Positions 1 through 5,316 are shown, numbered from the stretch's first letter. The stretch is DNA of 6,122 bases from JAFDCJ01 sp049669725 (GCA_049669725.1 JBATKU010000429.1:1-6122), one strand, 5' to 3'. Numbers and translations: made by a program. Notes: a model not told the origin generated them from the letters alone.

Positions 1-220
1 TAATGCCCCGTTTCGCAAGCCAGGAATGCAGGAAGTCTTCCGCTTTTCCGTATGATCGGGCTGCATCAAAATAGCGAATACCAGCATCCCAAGCCGAATC
101 CAATACTCTATGCGCCTGTGCTTCCATTAATTGAAAACACTTCATACCGTCTTCCGTTAACCACGAGTCAATATAAATGAGACCTTCTGGCTTAAATGGT
201 TCAACAACCATGTATTTCAT
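1..220 (-). CDS. Chimeric ORF: shortened DUF3303 N-terminus fused to aldo/keto reductase fragment (runs off left edge)
   Basis: The minus-strand reading frame opens at ATG 220 and stays open to base 1 (73 codons seen). Residues 1-33 (MKYMVVEPFK, then PEGLIYIDSW and CFQLME) match, from memory, the small DUF3303 family, but about 20 residues normally lying between the EHFK-like start and the PEGL segment are absent. From about residue 35 the protein changes to an aldo/keto reductase: AHRVLDSAWDAG, then YFDAARSYGKAE, with the Asp and Tyr of the AKR active site (FDxAxxY). This is the second strand-helix unit of the barrel, so the AKR lacks its own first strand. An RBS (CGGAGAA) precedes the start, and an integron-like core site (GTTGGAC on this strand, 252-246) lies 25 bases before the ATG. 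The join is in frame, so a fused product could be made, but neither half looks complete. The chimera is inferred from remembered family consensus sequences. Confidence 0.65.
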   Translation of the reverse strand, partial: MKYMVVEPFKPEGLIYIDSWLTEDGMKCFQLMEAQAHRVLDSAWDAGIRYFDAARSYGKAEDFLHSWLAKRGI

Positions 221-245
221 GGAAATTCTCCGAATCTATTTAGTC

Positions 246-252
246 GTCCAAC
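246..252 (-). other. Integron-type core site (GTTGGAC) in front of the DUF3303-AKR ORF
   Basis: On the minus strand GTTGGAC fits the cassette core consensus GTTRRRY exactly, and its complement GTCCAAC fits RYYYAAC. It is followed by a short leader with GATTCGGAGAA and then ATG, the usual layout at the beginning of a cassette. No partner half with a stem is visible within the next 100 bases, so a complete attC is not shown. A 7-base degenerate match alone is weak; the position and the similar leader of the GNAT gene are what support it. Confidence 0.35.
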
Positions 253-307
253 GAATAGTCTGATGCCAATTCTCCTGCACACATTTGTAAGAGAAACCAA
301 ATATGTA

Positions 308-1066
308 TTACCAATCAATTGGGAAGTAATCTTTCAAAAACTTACCGCACCAGTGTTTACCGGTATTGATACCATCATAAAATGGATCGCATACACGTGC
401 GGCGCCATCTTTCAAGTACATCGTCGCCGGATCCTCGCCTGCGCGAGGCGCGGTCAAATCGAACAAGTACGTATGCCGCAGACCGAGTGGCGCGAAAATC
501 CTCTCCTCGAAGTTTGCTGCCATCGGCTTTCCAGTGACAGACTCGACAATCGTGCCGAGGAGACGATAGTTCGCGTTCGAGTAATGTGCCTTGCCGCGGG
601 TTCCAGGTGCAAAACGGGGTGATAAACTCCGCACGATCTCCATCGCCTCCATGGTGTCAATTGCACGGTCGTGCCCGGCCTTCAGTTCGTCGAGGACGCT
701 ATTTCCACCCCGCGGCTTGTCGGCTTCATGGTCGGCGAGACCAGAGCTCTGGTTGATAAGCTGGGAAACCTTGATCTGATCGCTGCAGTCCGTGCCCTTG
801 TATACGTGGATCGCACGTCTCAGCGAAGCAGGCAGGTATTCCGAGATCGGTGCATCAAGATCGATGCGCTTCTCCTCATATAGGCGCAGGACGATCGCGG
901 CGGTGCCGGCGGCTCCGACGAAGTCGATGCTCCGATCATGCGATTGCACAGCCGCGACCACATTGTGGACGCGGCCTTTACGTAAAACCGCTACCTTCGC
1001 ACCGTCTGCTCCACGCTTTTTGTTATAAGATGCTGTTATTTTATACCAAAATTGGCATTGACACAA
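308..1066 (-). pseudogene. Class-C beta-lactamase-like serine hydrolase remnant, SxxK segment missing and both ends foreign
   Basis: The frame reads 252 codons with no stop, but only residues about 18-225 resemble the beta-lactamase/penicillin-binding hydrolase family (PF00144). Visible family features are the LRLYEE..IDLDAPISEYLP helix (about 60-78), SQLINQSSGLADHE (101-114) and the Tyr-x-Asn motif YSN at 162-164. The SxxK nucleophile motif, which should lie between DFVGAAGTA (48-56) and AIVLRLYEE (57-65), is missing: the chain jumps straight from one to the other, consistent with an in-frame loss of roughly 25 residues near base 898. The C-terminal third with the HxG motif is also absent. 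The last 25 residues (DPFYDGINTG onward) are AT-rich and do not resemble the family. Residues 1-17 are translated from the AT-rich promoter region of the neighbouring toxin-antitoxin genes, so the listed start is not a natural one. Catalytic activity is not expected. Confidence 0.75.
1022..1029. other. Cassette boundary core site GTTATAAG
   Basis: GTTATAAG is the exact inverted complement of CTTATAAC at 1686-1693, the outer core of the attC at 1686-1747. In integron cassettes the first core site and the outer attC arm of the same cassette are complementary, so this pair marks the toxin-antitoxin genes as one cassette of about 0.7 kb. On the other side of this site the sequence turns abruptly into the GC-rich hydrolase remnant without a second attC arm, so the neighbouring attC appears to be lost or truncated. 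Confidence 0.5.
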
Positions 1067-1086
1067 TTATTTGTTTGTTGTACTAT
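1058..1086 (+). promoter_or_regulatory. Sigma70-type promoter of the toxin-antitoxin pair
   Basis: A perfect -35 box TTGACA (1058-1063) is followed by a 17-base spacer and a -10 box TACTAT (1081-1086, five of six consensus bases). The antitoxin ATG is 49 bases after the -10 box. Cassettes with toxin-antitoxin genes commonly bring their own promoter, which fits. Confidence 0.8.
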
Positions 1087-1121
1087 ACGTACGAAATTTA
1101 CAAAAAAATTAAATTGTACAA
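1079..1121 (+). promoter_or_regulatory. Probable antitoxin operator with TGTACA palindromes
   Basis: The palindrome TTGTACAA is at 1114-1121, and a related half TTGTAC at 1078-1083 overlaps the -10 box; ACGTAC and TTTACAA lie between. TGTACA is the known core recognised by YefM of the yefM-yoeB system, and the antitoxin here is of that Phd/YefM fold. Binding would cover the -10 box and the transcription start, giving the usual conditional autorepression. Regulation is inferred from motif and position. Confidence 0.55.
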
Positions 1122-1134
1122 AAGGTGATGTGTC

Positions 1135-1386
1135 ATGTTAAATAAAATTACGGCTGCTGATGCAAGAAAAAAATTTGCGAATATTATTAACAGAGTCGCA
1201 TACGGCAAAGAATCATTCGTTTTGACAAGACGAGGCGAAGCGCTGGCTGCTATTGTTTCAATAGAGGATTTAAAGCTCCTGCAAGAAATTGAAGAGCAAA
1301 TGGATATTGAAGATGCGTGGAAAGCTCGAAATGAACAGGGGGAAAGCATTTCGTGGGAAAAGCTTCGAGAGGAGCTTGACATTTGA
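1135..1386 (+). CDS. Phd/YefM-family antitoxin
   Basis: This 83-residue protein has the standard length and layout of the Phd/YefM family. The N-terminal DNA-binding part carries ITAADARKKFANIINRV (5-21), a glycine turn and the strand FVLTRRGEALAAIVS (28-42). An acidic helical tail follows (EEQMDIEDAWKARNEQ and SWEKLREEL), the region that wraps and neutralises the toxin. The ATG at 1135 has an AGGTGAT Shine-Dalgarno sequence just upstream. It overlaps the toxin gene by four bases, the antitoxin-first order typical of type II systems. It should repress its own promoter through TGTACA sites. The target specificity cannot be told from the sequence. Confidence 0.92.
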   Translation: MLNKITAADARKKFANIINRVAYGKESFVLTRRGEALAAIVSIEDLKLLQEIEEQMDIEDAWKARNEQGESISWEKLREELDI

Positions 1387-1649
1387 AATTCAGAATTGAA
1401 TTTAAAAGATCGGCAGCTAAAGCGCTCAAGAAAATTCGAAAATCTGATCAAAAGCGGATAGGCGACGCAATTGATAGCCTTTCTGAGAATTTGCCGGATC
1501 CTGCTACAACCAAAATGAAAGGCGACAATCCTTTTCATAGGATCAGGGTTGGAGATTATCGAATTATTTATGAAATTCACGGAGATATTTTGTTAATTGT
1601 GGTTTTGAAGATAGGTCACCGGAAAGAAGTTTATAGGCGGCTTACCTAA
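1383..1649 (+). CDS. RelE/ParE-superfamily toxin (mRNA interferase-like), TTG start
   Basis: This is an 88-residue RelE-type protein, full length for the family. The N-terminal strand and basic helix (FRIEFKRSAAKALKKI) lead to the core RIRVGDYRIIYEI (about 53-65) and the C-terminal strand ending HRKEVYRR (79-86). These supply the Arg, His/Lys and Tyr residues that RelE ribosome-dependent RNases use. The start is TTG at 1383, overlapping the antitoxin stop by four bases (TTGA). A strong GAGAGGAG Shine-Dalgarno at 1367-1374, eight bases upstream, fixes this start, and the first residue would be Met. The weak start codon and translational coupling should keep toxin below antitoxin. RelE (RNase) and ParE (gyrase) share this fold; the conserved tail favours RelE. 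Confidence 0.9.
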   Translation: MKFRIEFKRSAAKALKKIRKSDQKRIGDAIDSLSENLPDPATTKMKGDNPFHRIRVGDYRIIYEIHGDILLIVVLKIGHRKEVYRRLT

Positions 1650-1654
1650 GATTC

Positions 1655-1672
1655 ATTCTATTCAGAATTTTT
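1655..1672 (+). terminator. Weak terminator-like hairpin after the toxin gene
   Basis: ATTCT (1655-1659) and AGAAT (1664-1668) form a five-pair stem with a four-base loop, followed by a short T run. The stem has little GC and would be weak alone; the adjacent attC stem may also halt transcription. Confidence 0.25.
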
Positions 1673-1685
1673 CCATTTTCCTCTC

Positions 1686-1747
1686 CTTATAACGCCAGCT
1701 TCACGCGCGGTGGCCTTTTGCCGTCGCCGTGAAAGCAGTGGTTAGCG
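1686..1747. other. Integron attC recombination site
   Basis: This 62-base imperfect inverted repeat is within the usual attC size range. Outer cores are CTTATAAC (1686-1693) and GTTAGCG (1741-1747). Inner arms TTCACG (1700-1705) and CGTGAA (1728-1733) are complementary, and the pairing continues inward through GCG/CGC to GGCC/GGC around a T-rich loop near 1716-1719, with an unpaired C at 1706. Its outer cores are the exact complements of the core sites at 1022-1029 and 2315-2321, as expected when it joins two cassettes. The extra C in the left arm hints that the array reads in the plus direction, whereas the GNAT and DUF3303 gene layouts favour the minus direction, so orientation is left open. 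Confidence 0.75.
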
Positions 1748-1755
1748 ATTTGCCT

Positions 1756-2292
1756 CTATTCTCGCCAATGTTCCGGTTTATTCAACATGTCTGCGCATCT
1801 AACCTTGCCGGATACGCTCCCTATCACCCCTGGGCGTAGTTCCTGAACCATCCATGCATTAGCGTGCTTTTCTGGGATTGGATAAGGGGCTTCAAATCCC
1901 TCTACACCAGCAGGTTTAAAACCATAACGAGGATAATAATCTGGATGTCCGAGCACGAAAACCAAATCGACGCCAGAGTTCGCTAAATGCTGCAAGCCGC
2001 GCTCTATGAGCTGGCCGCCGACGCCTTGTTTTTGTAAATCAGGTATTACAGCTAAAGGAGCCAAAATTGATATAAATACACCATTTTGTGTGTCCTCTAA
2101 GCGTGCCGCTGTAAATAAAACATGACCCACCGCCCTATCGTCATTAAAAGCAAGCAAAGAAAAAAAAGGGCTTGCACTTGGATCACCTAATAGATCCTTT
2201 ACGAGATTTGACTCTTTGTCATATCCAAACGCTTCTTTCTCAACTAACAATACATCATTTAAGTCTGAATCTGTTGCTTCTCGAATTTTCAT
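1756..2292 (-). CDS. GNAT-family N-acetyltransferase (YhbS-like)
   Basis: This complete 178-residue Gcn5-related acetyltransferase is predicted to transfer an acetyl group from acetyl-CoA to an unknown amine. The N-terminus MKIREATDSDLNDVLLVEKEAF is the usual first strand and helix. The strand FISILAPLAVIPDLQKQGVG leads into the acetyl-CoA pyrophosphate loop Q-K-Q-G-V-G (about 109-114) and helix GQLIERGL. FVLGHPDYYPRYGFKPA (about 132-148) and the closing DMLNKPEHWRE are typical of the YhbS group (COG3153). The ATG at 2292 has GGAG seven bases upstream. The gene fits tightly between GTTAGCGAT (1741-1749) and its inverted copy ATCGCTAAC (2313-2321), so it is a cassette of about 600 bp. GNATs are frequent cassette cargo, sometimes modifying drugs, but no resistance subfamily is recognised here. 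Confidence 0.93.
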   Translation of the reverse strand: MKIREATDSDLNDVLLVEKEAFGYDKESNLVKDLLGDPSASPFFSLLAFNDDRAVGHVLFTAARLEDTQNGVFISILAPLAVIPDLQKQGVGGQLIERGLQHLANSGVDLVFVLGHPDYYPRYGFKPAGVEGFEAPYPIPEKHANAWMVQELRPGVIGSVSGKVRCADMLNKPEHWRE

Positions 2293-2305
2293 TATTTCTC
2301 CGATT

Positions 2306-2473
2306 CTAAATTATCGCTAACGCCGCCGCCCTGTGAAGAGGCATGTTATGCTTCTCATTTTTTAATTGACCGGTTCTCCAGATACCATAGAGCAGCAGAT
2401 CGCGGATTTCTTTGGTAGCTCCCGAAAGCCTTTTTGCGTGCTCAAAGTGTTCGACATCAAATCCAAAAATCTG
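2306..2473 (-). pseudogene. C-terminal remnant of a transposase (REP-associated/Y1-like)
   Basis: A 55-codon stop-to-stop frame without a usable start reads FDVEHFEHAKRLSGATKEIRD, then LLLYGIWRTGQLKNEK. This resembles the helical C-terminal region, including the start of a helix-turn-helix, found in REP-associated tyrosine transposases and related families, where the text would continue roughly IGExFGLTYSAVS. Here it runs instead into the short attC (KHNMPLHRAAAL) and stops at 2306. Everything upstream of the C-terminus, including the HUH and Tyr residues, is gone. The family assignment is from memory of the motif and is moderate. Confidence 0.5.
2315..2351. other. Short or degenerate attC-like site
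   Basis: Outer cores CGCTAAC (2315-2321) and GTTATGC (2345-2351) are separated by only 23 bases, and the inner stem is limited to a few GCC/GGC pairs. At 37 bases it is shorter than normal attC sites, so it is either a deleted site or half of one. The nine-base match of ATCGCTAAC (2313-2321) to the inverted GTTAGCGAT at 1741-1749 strongly supports its left core as a genuine cassette boundary for the GNAT gene. Confidence 0.5.
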
Positions 2474-2542
2474 TTAATTGGGCAGTTTTAGGGGAAAACC
2501 GATCGATTAAGACCGTTTACAGACGTTTTTAAAGCATTTTAT

Positions 2543-2580
2543 TTGCAATGTCAATTACTTGACGTGGCCCGACCCCAGCC
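2543..2580. repeat. Hairpin plus GACCCC motif, possible end of a Y1-type element
   Basis: GTCAA-TTAC-TTGAC (2550-2563) is a perfect five-pair hairpin, directly followed by GTGGCCCGACCCC. Similar hairpin/GACCCC segments border IS200-like and REP-associated transposase genes in environmental bacteria (recalled, not searched). With the transposase C-terminus at 2306-2473 on the same side, this could be the 5' end of an element that has lost its middle. The stretch 2474-2737 otherwise holds no gene; a frame open from 2543 into the flavodoxin has no RBS and no recognisable content. Confidence 0.35.
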
Positions 2581-2617
2581 CCTTTGTTTTTCTTGCGACC
2601 TTTTCTTTTCCACCGGA

Positions 2618-2646
2618 TTGATTTTTACCGTCCGATCGTCTAAAGT
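2618..2646 (+). promoter_or_regulatory. Possible sigma70 promoter for the flavodoxin gene
   Basis: TTGATT (2618-2623), a 17-base spacer and TAAAGT (2641-2646) match the consensus in four of six bases each. It lies 91 bases upstream of the flavodoxin ATG. No better candidate is visible in the gap. Confidence 0.3.
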
Positions 2647-2737
2647 GAATGGGTTTGGATACCAAAGGCTGCTTGTCTGGGCGGTGGCGTACGCAAAGAT
2701 CTCGTCCAGAAGCAGCAAGGACTTGAAAGGAGTGGCA

Positions 2738-3220
2738 ATGAAGGTTTTGGTTTTGTACTATTCCAAGGGCGGCAATACCCACAAGCTGGCAGAGGCTATC
2801 GCCGAGGGGGTGGGGCAGGTCGATGGGGTCGAGGCTGTGCTGCACCATACCCGGGACGTGACCAAGGGTGATTTCGTGGCCGCCGACGGACTGATCGTAG
2901 GCTCACCGGTCTACTTCGGGACGATGGCCGCCCAGGTGAAGCAGGTCCTGGACGAGTTTGTAAGTGTTCGCAAGAAAATGGAAAACAAGGTTGGCGCCGC
3001 TTTCTCCACCGCGGGCGATTCCAGCGGCGGCAAGGAAACCACCATAATGTCCATCATTCAGGCGCTGCTTATCTATGGGATGATCATCGTGGGCGATCCC
3101 ATGTCGGCTACCGGTCACTACGGAACCGCATGCGTGGGCGCACCGGATGCCGCTGCCCGGGAAAACGGACACAAGTTGGGCCGGCGGGTAGCCGAGCTCG
3201 TCAAACAACTTGGCCGGTAG
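2738..3220 (+). CDS. Flavodoxin/WrbA-like FMN-binding protein (probable NAD(P)H-quinone oxidoreductase family)
   Basis: The 160-residue protein has a complete flavodoxin fold, predicted to bind FMN in the cytoplasm and move electrons, possibly to quinones. KVLVLYYSKGGNTHKLAEAIAEGV holds the first strand and the phosphate-binding loop SKGGNT (9-14). GLIVGSPVYFGTMAAQVKQVLDEF (51-74) is the second flavin-contacting loop. FSTAGDSSGGKETTIMSIIQALLIYGMIIVG (89-119) is the WrbA-like third loop, and GHYGT (126-130) matches the shortened end of that family. AAAGGAGT at 2726-2733, four bases before the ATG at 2738, fixes the start; the frame is open further upstream to 2543, but that part is not protein-like. 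The gene is clearly GC-richer than its neighbours and stands alone, suggesting a different origin. Electron partner unknown; it is shorter than E. coli WrbA (about 198). Confidence 0.9.
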   Translation: MKVLVLYYSKGGNTHKLAEAIAEGVGQVDGVEAVLHHTRDVTKGDFVAADGLIVGSPVYFGTMAAQVKQVLDEFVSVRKKMENKVGAAFSTAGDSSGGKETTIMSIIQALLIYGMIIVGDPMSATGHYGTACVGAPDAAARENGHKLGRRVAELVKQLGR

Positions 3221-3351
3221 AGGGATAGACCTTGATCCGTGACTAATCTTCCATTTCAAATCAAGACGCGACCCCATTCCGTTCTTGTTTCCCAATGTCT
3301 CTATAGCGAAATCTTACGTTGCACCATTTTTTTTTCGCATTGATAAACCCG
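3221..3351 (+). other. Intergenic stretch with a second GACCCC motif
   Basis: About 130 bases separate the flavodoxin from the membrane protein gene. TCAAGACGCGACCCCATTCC (3261-3280) echoes TTGACGTGGCCCGACCCCA at 2559-2577 in the same orientation, so the flavodoxin is bracketed by two related short motifs. No convincing terminator or promoter is visible. Confidence 0.25.
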
Positions 3352-4029
3352 ATGCCAAAAATACCTTTGATAAAGCGAAGTGACCCAAACACTCCCCTGT
3401 GGCTTCATCTATTATTTGGCATCCTGATGATCAGTCATTTTGTATATATTGTTCTCAGATGCTTTTATGCAGGGACCCTTGAAGATATTTTGTGGATATC
3501 CCATGTGGGAACCCTTATTGGTGGACTTGGAGCGGTTTTTCGAAACAGGCTATTGATCTCGGTTGCTTTGGTGTCACTGGCCGGGCATCACGGTTTTTGG
3601 CTCATCGATACCTTGACATGGCTTCTTACCGGTAACTTTCCATTCGGAACCACGACATATCTGCGGGATGCGGATATTTATGGGTGGCTCCAGTCTTCCA
3701 ATCATTTTTTTTCTTTGCCCTTTCTTTTGATCCTGGCATTTTTTCAAGGTGGAATAAAAAAACACGCCTGGGTTTGGTCTTCTCTTTTGTTTACCCTTTT
3801 GGCGGTTATGAGTGCATTTATCTCGCCTGAAAGTTCCAATGTAAACAGTGTTCACCAATTATGGCCGGGCCTTGATCAATCCTTTCTCTCGGATCTGGAT
3901 CAGCGTCCTCCGGGGTTTTACGTTGGGGCTATTATCTTATTGAATATTATCGGCAATTATTTGCCCGCATACTGGATACTCATTTTGCTGTTTGGCGTCA
4001 CCCAATCCTCTTCACCCCTTAAGCAATGA
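3352..4029 (+). CDS. Uncharacterised multi-span membrane protein
   Basis: From the ATG at 3352 this is a 225-residue integral membrane protein with six or so hydrophobic spans at about 16-38, 45-63, 66-92, 118-132, 138-157 and 188-216. It resembles an unnamed family (recalled, not searched) with a serine/asparagine-His-Val start to the second span (WISHVGTLIGGLG), a motif like LxSLAGHHGFWLIDTL (72-88), then YLRD, SNHFFSLP and NVNSVHQLWPG (163-173). Conserved-looking His, Asp and Asn residues at the membrane face could bind a metal or cofactor, but no function is known to me. A TTG at 3319 would add 11 residues; neither start has a good RBS, so the start is uncertain. The stop lies inside the 3' end of the opposing rhodanese gene, with an 18-base tail-to-tail overlap. 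It may act with that operon, but is transcribed separately. Confidence 0.8.
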   Translation: MPKIPLIKRSDPNTPLWLHLLFGILMISHFVYIVLRCFYAGTLEDILWISHVGTLIGGLGAVFRNRLLISVALVSLAGHHGFWLIDTLTWLLTGNFPFGTTTYLRDADIYGWLQSSNHFFSLPFLLILAFFQGGIKKHAWVWSSLLFTLLAVMSAFISPESSNVNSVHQLWPGLDQSFLSDLDQRPPGFYVGAIILLNIIGNYLPAYWILILLFGVTQSSSPLKQ

Positions 4030-5277
4030 ATGGCGAAACAGCCATAAAAGCAATGACACGCCTGCAATAAATATAAACTCTGTGATTTCTTCCCAGAATT
4101 CCATCCAAACGAGGTTATCCTGGAACCCATGAAAAAGGATAAACCGAAAAAAGGAAAATCCCATTGCCCCGCAGGCGCCGGCAAATAATATTTTTGCAAG
4201 CGGGAAGGAACCTGTTTTCTTCATTAATAATGTGAGCGCTGCCGAAGCAAATGCCGCACTCGCAATTATGGGACAGTACCGAACTTCAAATACTTGATAA
4301 ATAACGGGATGGGAGTAATTGTAAAAGGTGTCCCAAATTTCCGTATTATAGGATATCATTTTAAGCTCAGCAAAAAGCGGCATAATCGCAATAGCGGAAG
4401 CTGAAAAGCACAGGAAAATATAAGATCGTTTTAGAGCACAGGAGACCTTTTCGTATTTAATGCATTGGATGCATAACCCAAGAAAAGCACATTTTTTCTG
4501 CGGGTCGAAATAATGAAACACATACTTGTCTATTCCCTCAAACAGTGCATACGCAGAAAATCCGAAGCAAAGAACCATTCCCAGGCTGTGCAGGTATTCA
4601 AACAAATAGGACTCATGGTGAAAAAATAGATAATTGGCCGCACAGAAATTTTCTCCTAAAAAAAAGAAAATCAGTGCATATTTAAATGCTTTTAGTTCAA
4701 TCTCGTCTTTCTTCCAGAGGATGATTACCAGTATAAAGGATAATAAGGTGTAGAGCGGTTTTATTCCATACCCGGTCAGCACCGCCAGCCATTGTTCGTG
4801 GGACAGAGCAATCCGAAACGGAAAGAACGGTTGCCCCCCCGAAGATGTTTTAAGAGACGTAATACCTGTAACGGTTTTCCCTTTATCAGCAATCCACCTA
4901 CCTATCCCGCCCTTAATATTAAAAGCCTTTATATGATTTTTCCTGAGTTCTCGCGTTACCCTCGCGCTTGCCACACCCGAACCACATACAACCAAGACGG
5001 TTTTACCCCGCATCATTGCCAAATGATCATCGTTGACACTCAGTTGTAGCAATTTATCATAAGGAATATTGACAGATTCATGAACATGAACCCGATCAAA
5101 TTCTTGTCTATCTTGTACATCTATCAATAGTGTGCTGATGGGTTCTCTTAGGAGCAAGTCTTTGGCTTCCCTGGTACTTACGGTGGGTACATTGCTGAAG
5201 ATATAATAAGCAACAGGGGGAATGACGCTGCCTATAATCATTAGAAAAATTAAAACTGATTTTTCAATACGGCCCAT
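4012..5277 (-). CDS. Membrane-anchored rhodanese fused to a multi-span domain with a four-Cys cluster
   Basis: The protein has 421 residues. Residues 7-27 form a first membrane span after a basic N-terminus, placing the next domain outside. Residues about 33-135 are a rhodanese domain: STREAKDLLL, LLIDVQDRQEF, a VHVHESVNIPYDKL segment and the active loop C98-GSGVAS, with IKGGIGRWI closing the fold. Cys98 would carry the persulfide. Seven more spans follow (about 173-189, 198-219, 226-247, 285-304, 335-353, 359-383, 397-415). The positive-inside rule puts the 248-284 loop in the cytoplasm; it contains C263, C269, C272 and C280 (CX5CX2CX7C), suited to metal or Fe-S binding or thiol chemistry. 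Pairs HH220-221 and nearby His residues border the outer face. It is the last gene of a three-gene operon, 39 bases after the previous stop. The RBS is weak. A role in passing sulfur or electrons across the membrane is inference. Confidence 0.88.
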   Translation of the reverse strand: MGRIEKSVLIFLMIIGSVIPPVAYYIFSNVPTVSTREAKDLLLREPISTLLIDVQDRQEFDRVHVHESVNIPYDKLLQLSVNDDHLAMMRGKTVLVVCGSGVASARVTRELRKNHIKAFNIKGGIGRWIADKGKTVTGITSLKTSSGGQPFFPFRIALSHEQWLAVLTGYGIKPLYTLLSFILVIILWKKDEIELKAFKYALIFFFLGENFCAANYLFFHHESYLFEYLHSLGMVLCFGFSAYALFEGIDKYVFHYFDPQKKCAFLGLCIQCIKYEKVSCALKRSYIFLCFSASAIAIMPLFAELKMISYNTEIWDTFYNYSHPVIYQVFEVRYCPIIASAAFASAALTLLMKKTGSFPLAKILFAGACGAMGFSFFRFILFHGFQDNLVWMEFWEEITEFIFIAGVSLLLWLFRHSLLKG

Positions 5278-5316
5278 GGGTCAATTTGTTTCTTTGGTTA
5301 TTAGATAGAATTATTT

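Noticed and set aside
263..1028. Several plus-strand frames across the GC-rich hydrolase remnant
   Set aside because: They are shadows of the minus-strand coding pattern and show no family motifs or RBS.
1098..1580. 160-codon minus-strand frame across the toxin-antitoxin genes
   Set aside because: It is antisense to two clear genes, is rich in Ser/Phe as expected from reverse frames, and has no RBS.
2543..2737. N-terminal extension of the flavodoxin frame
   Set aside because: The frame is open, but the text is not protein-like, has no RBS, and the canonical flavodoxin start with a strong RBS is at 2738.
2903..3295. Minus-strand frame across the flavodoxin
   Set aside because: It is a GC-driven antisense shadow with no recognisable content.
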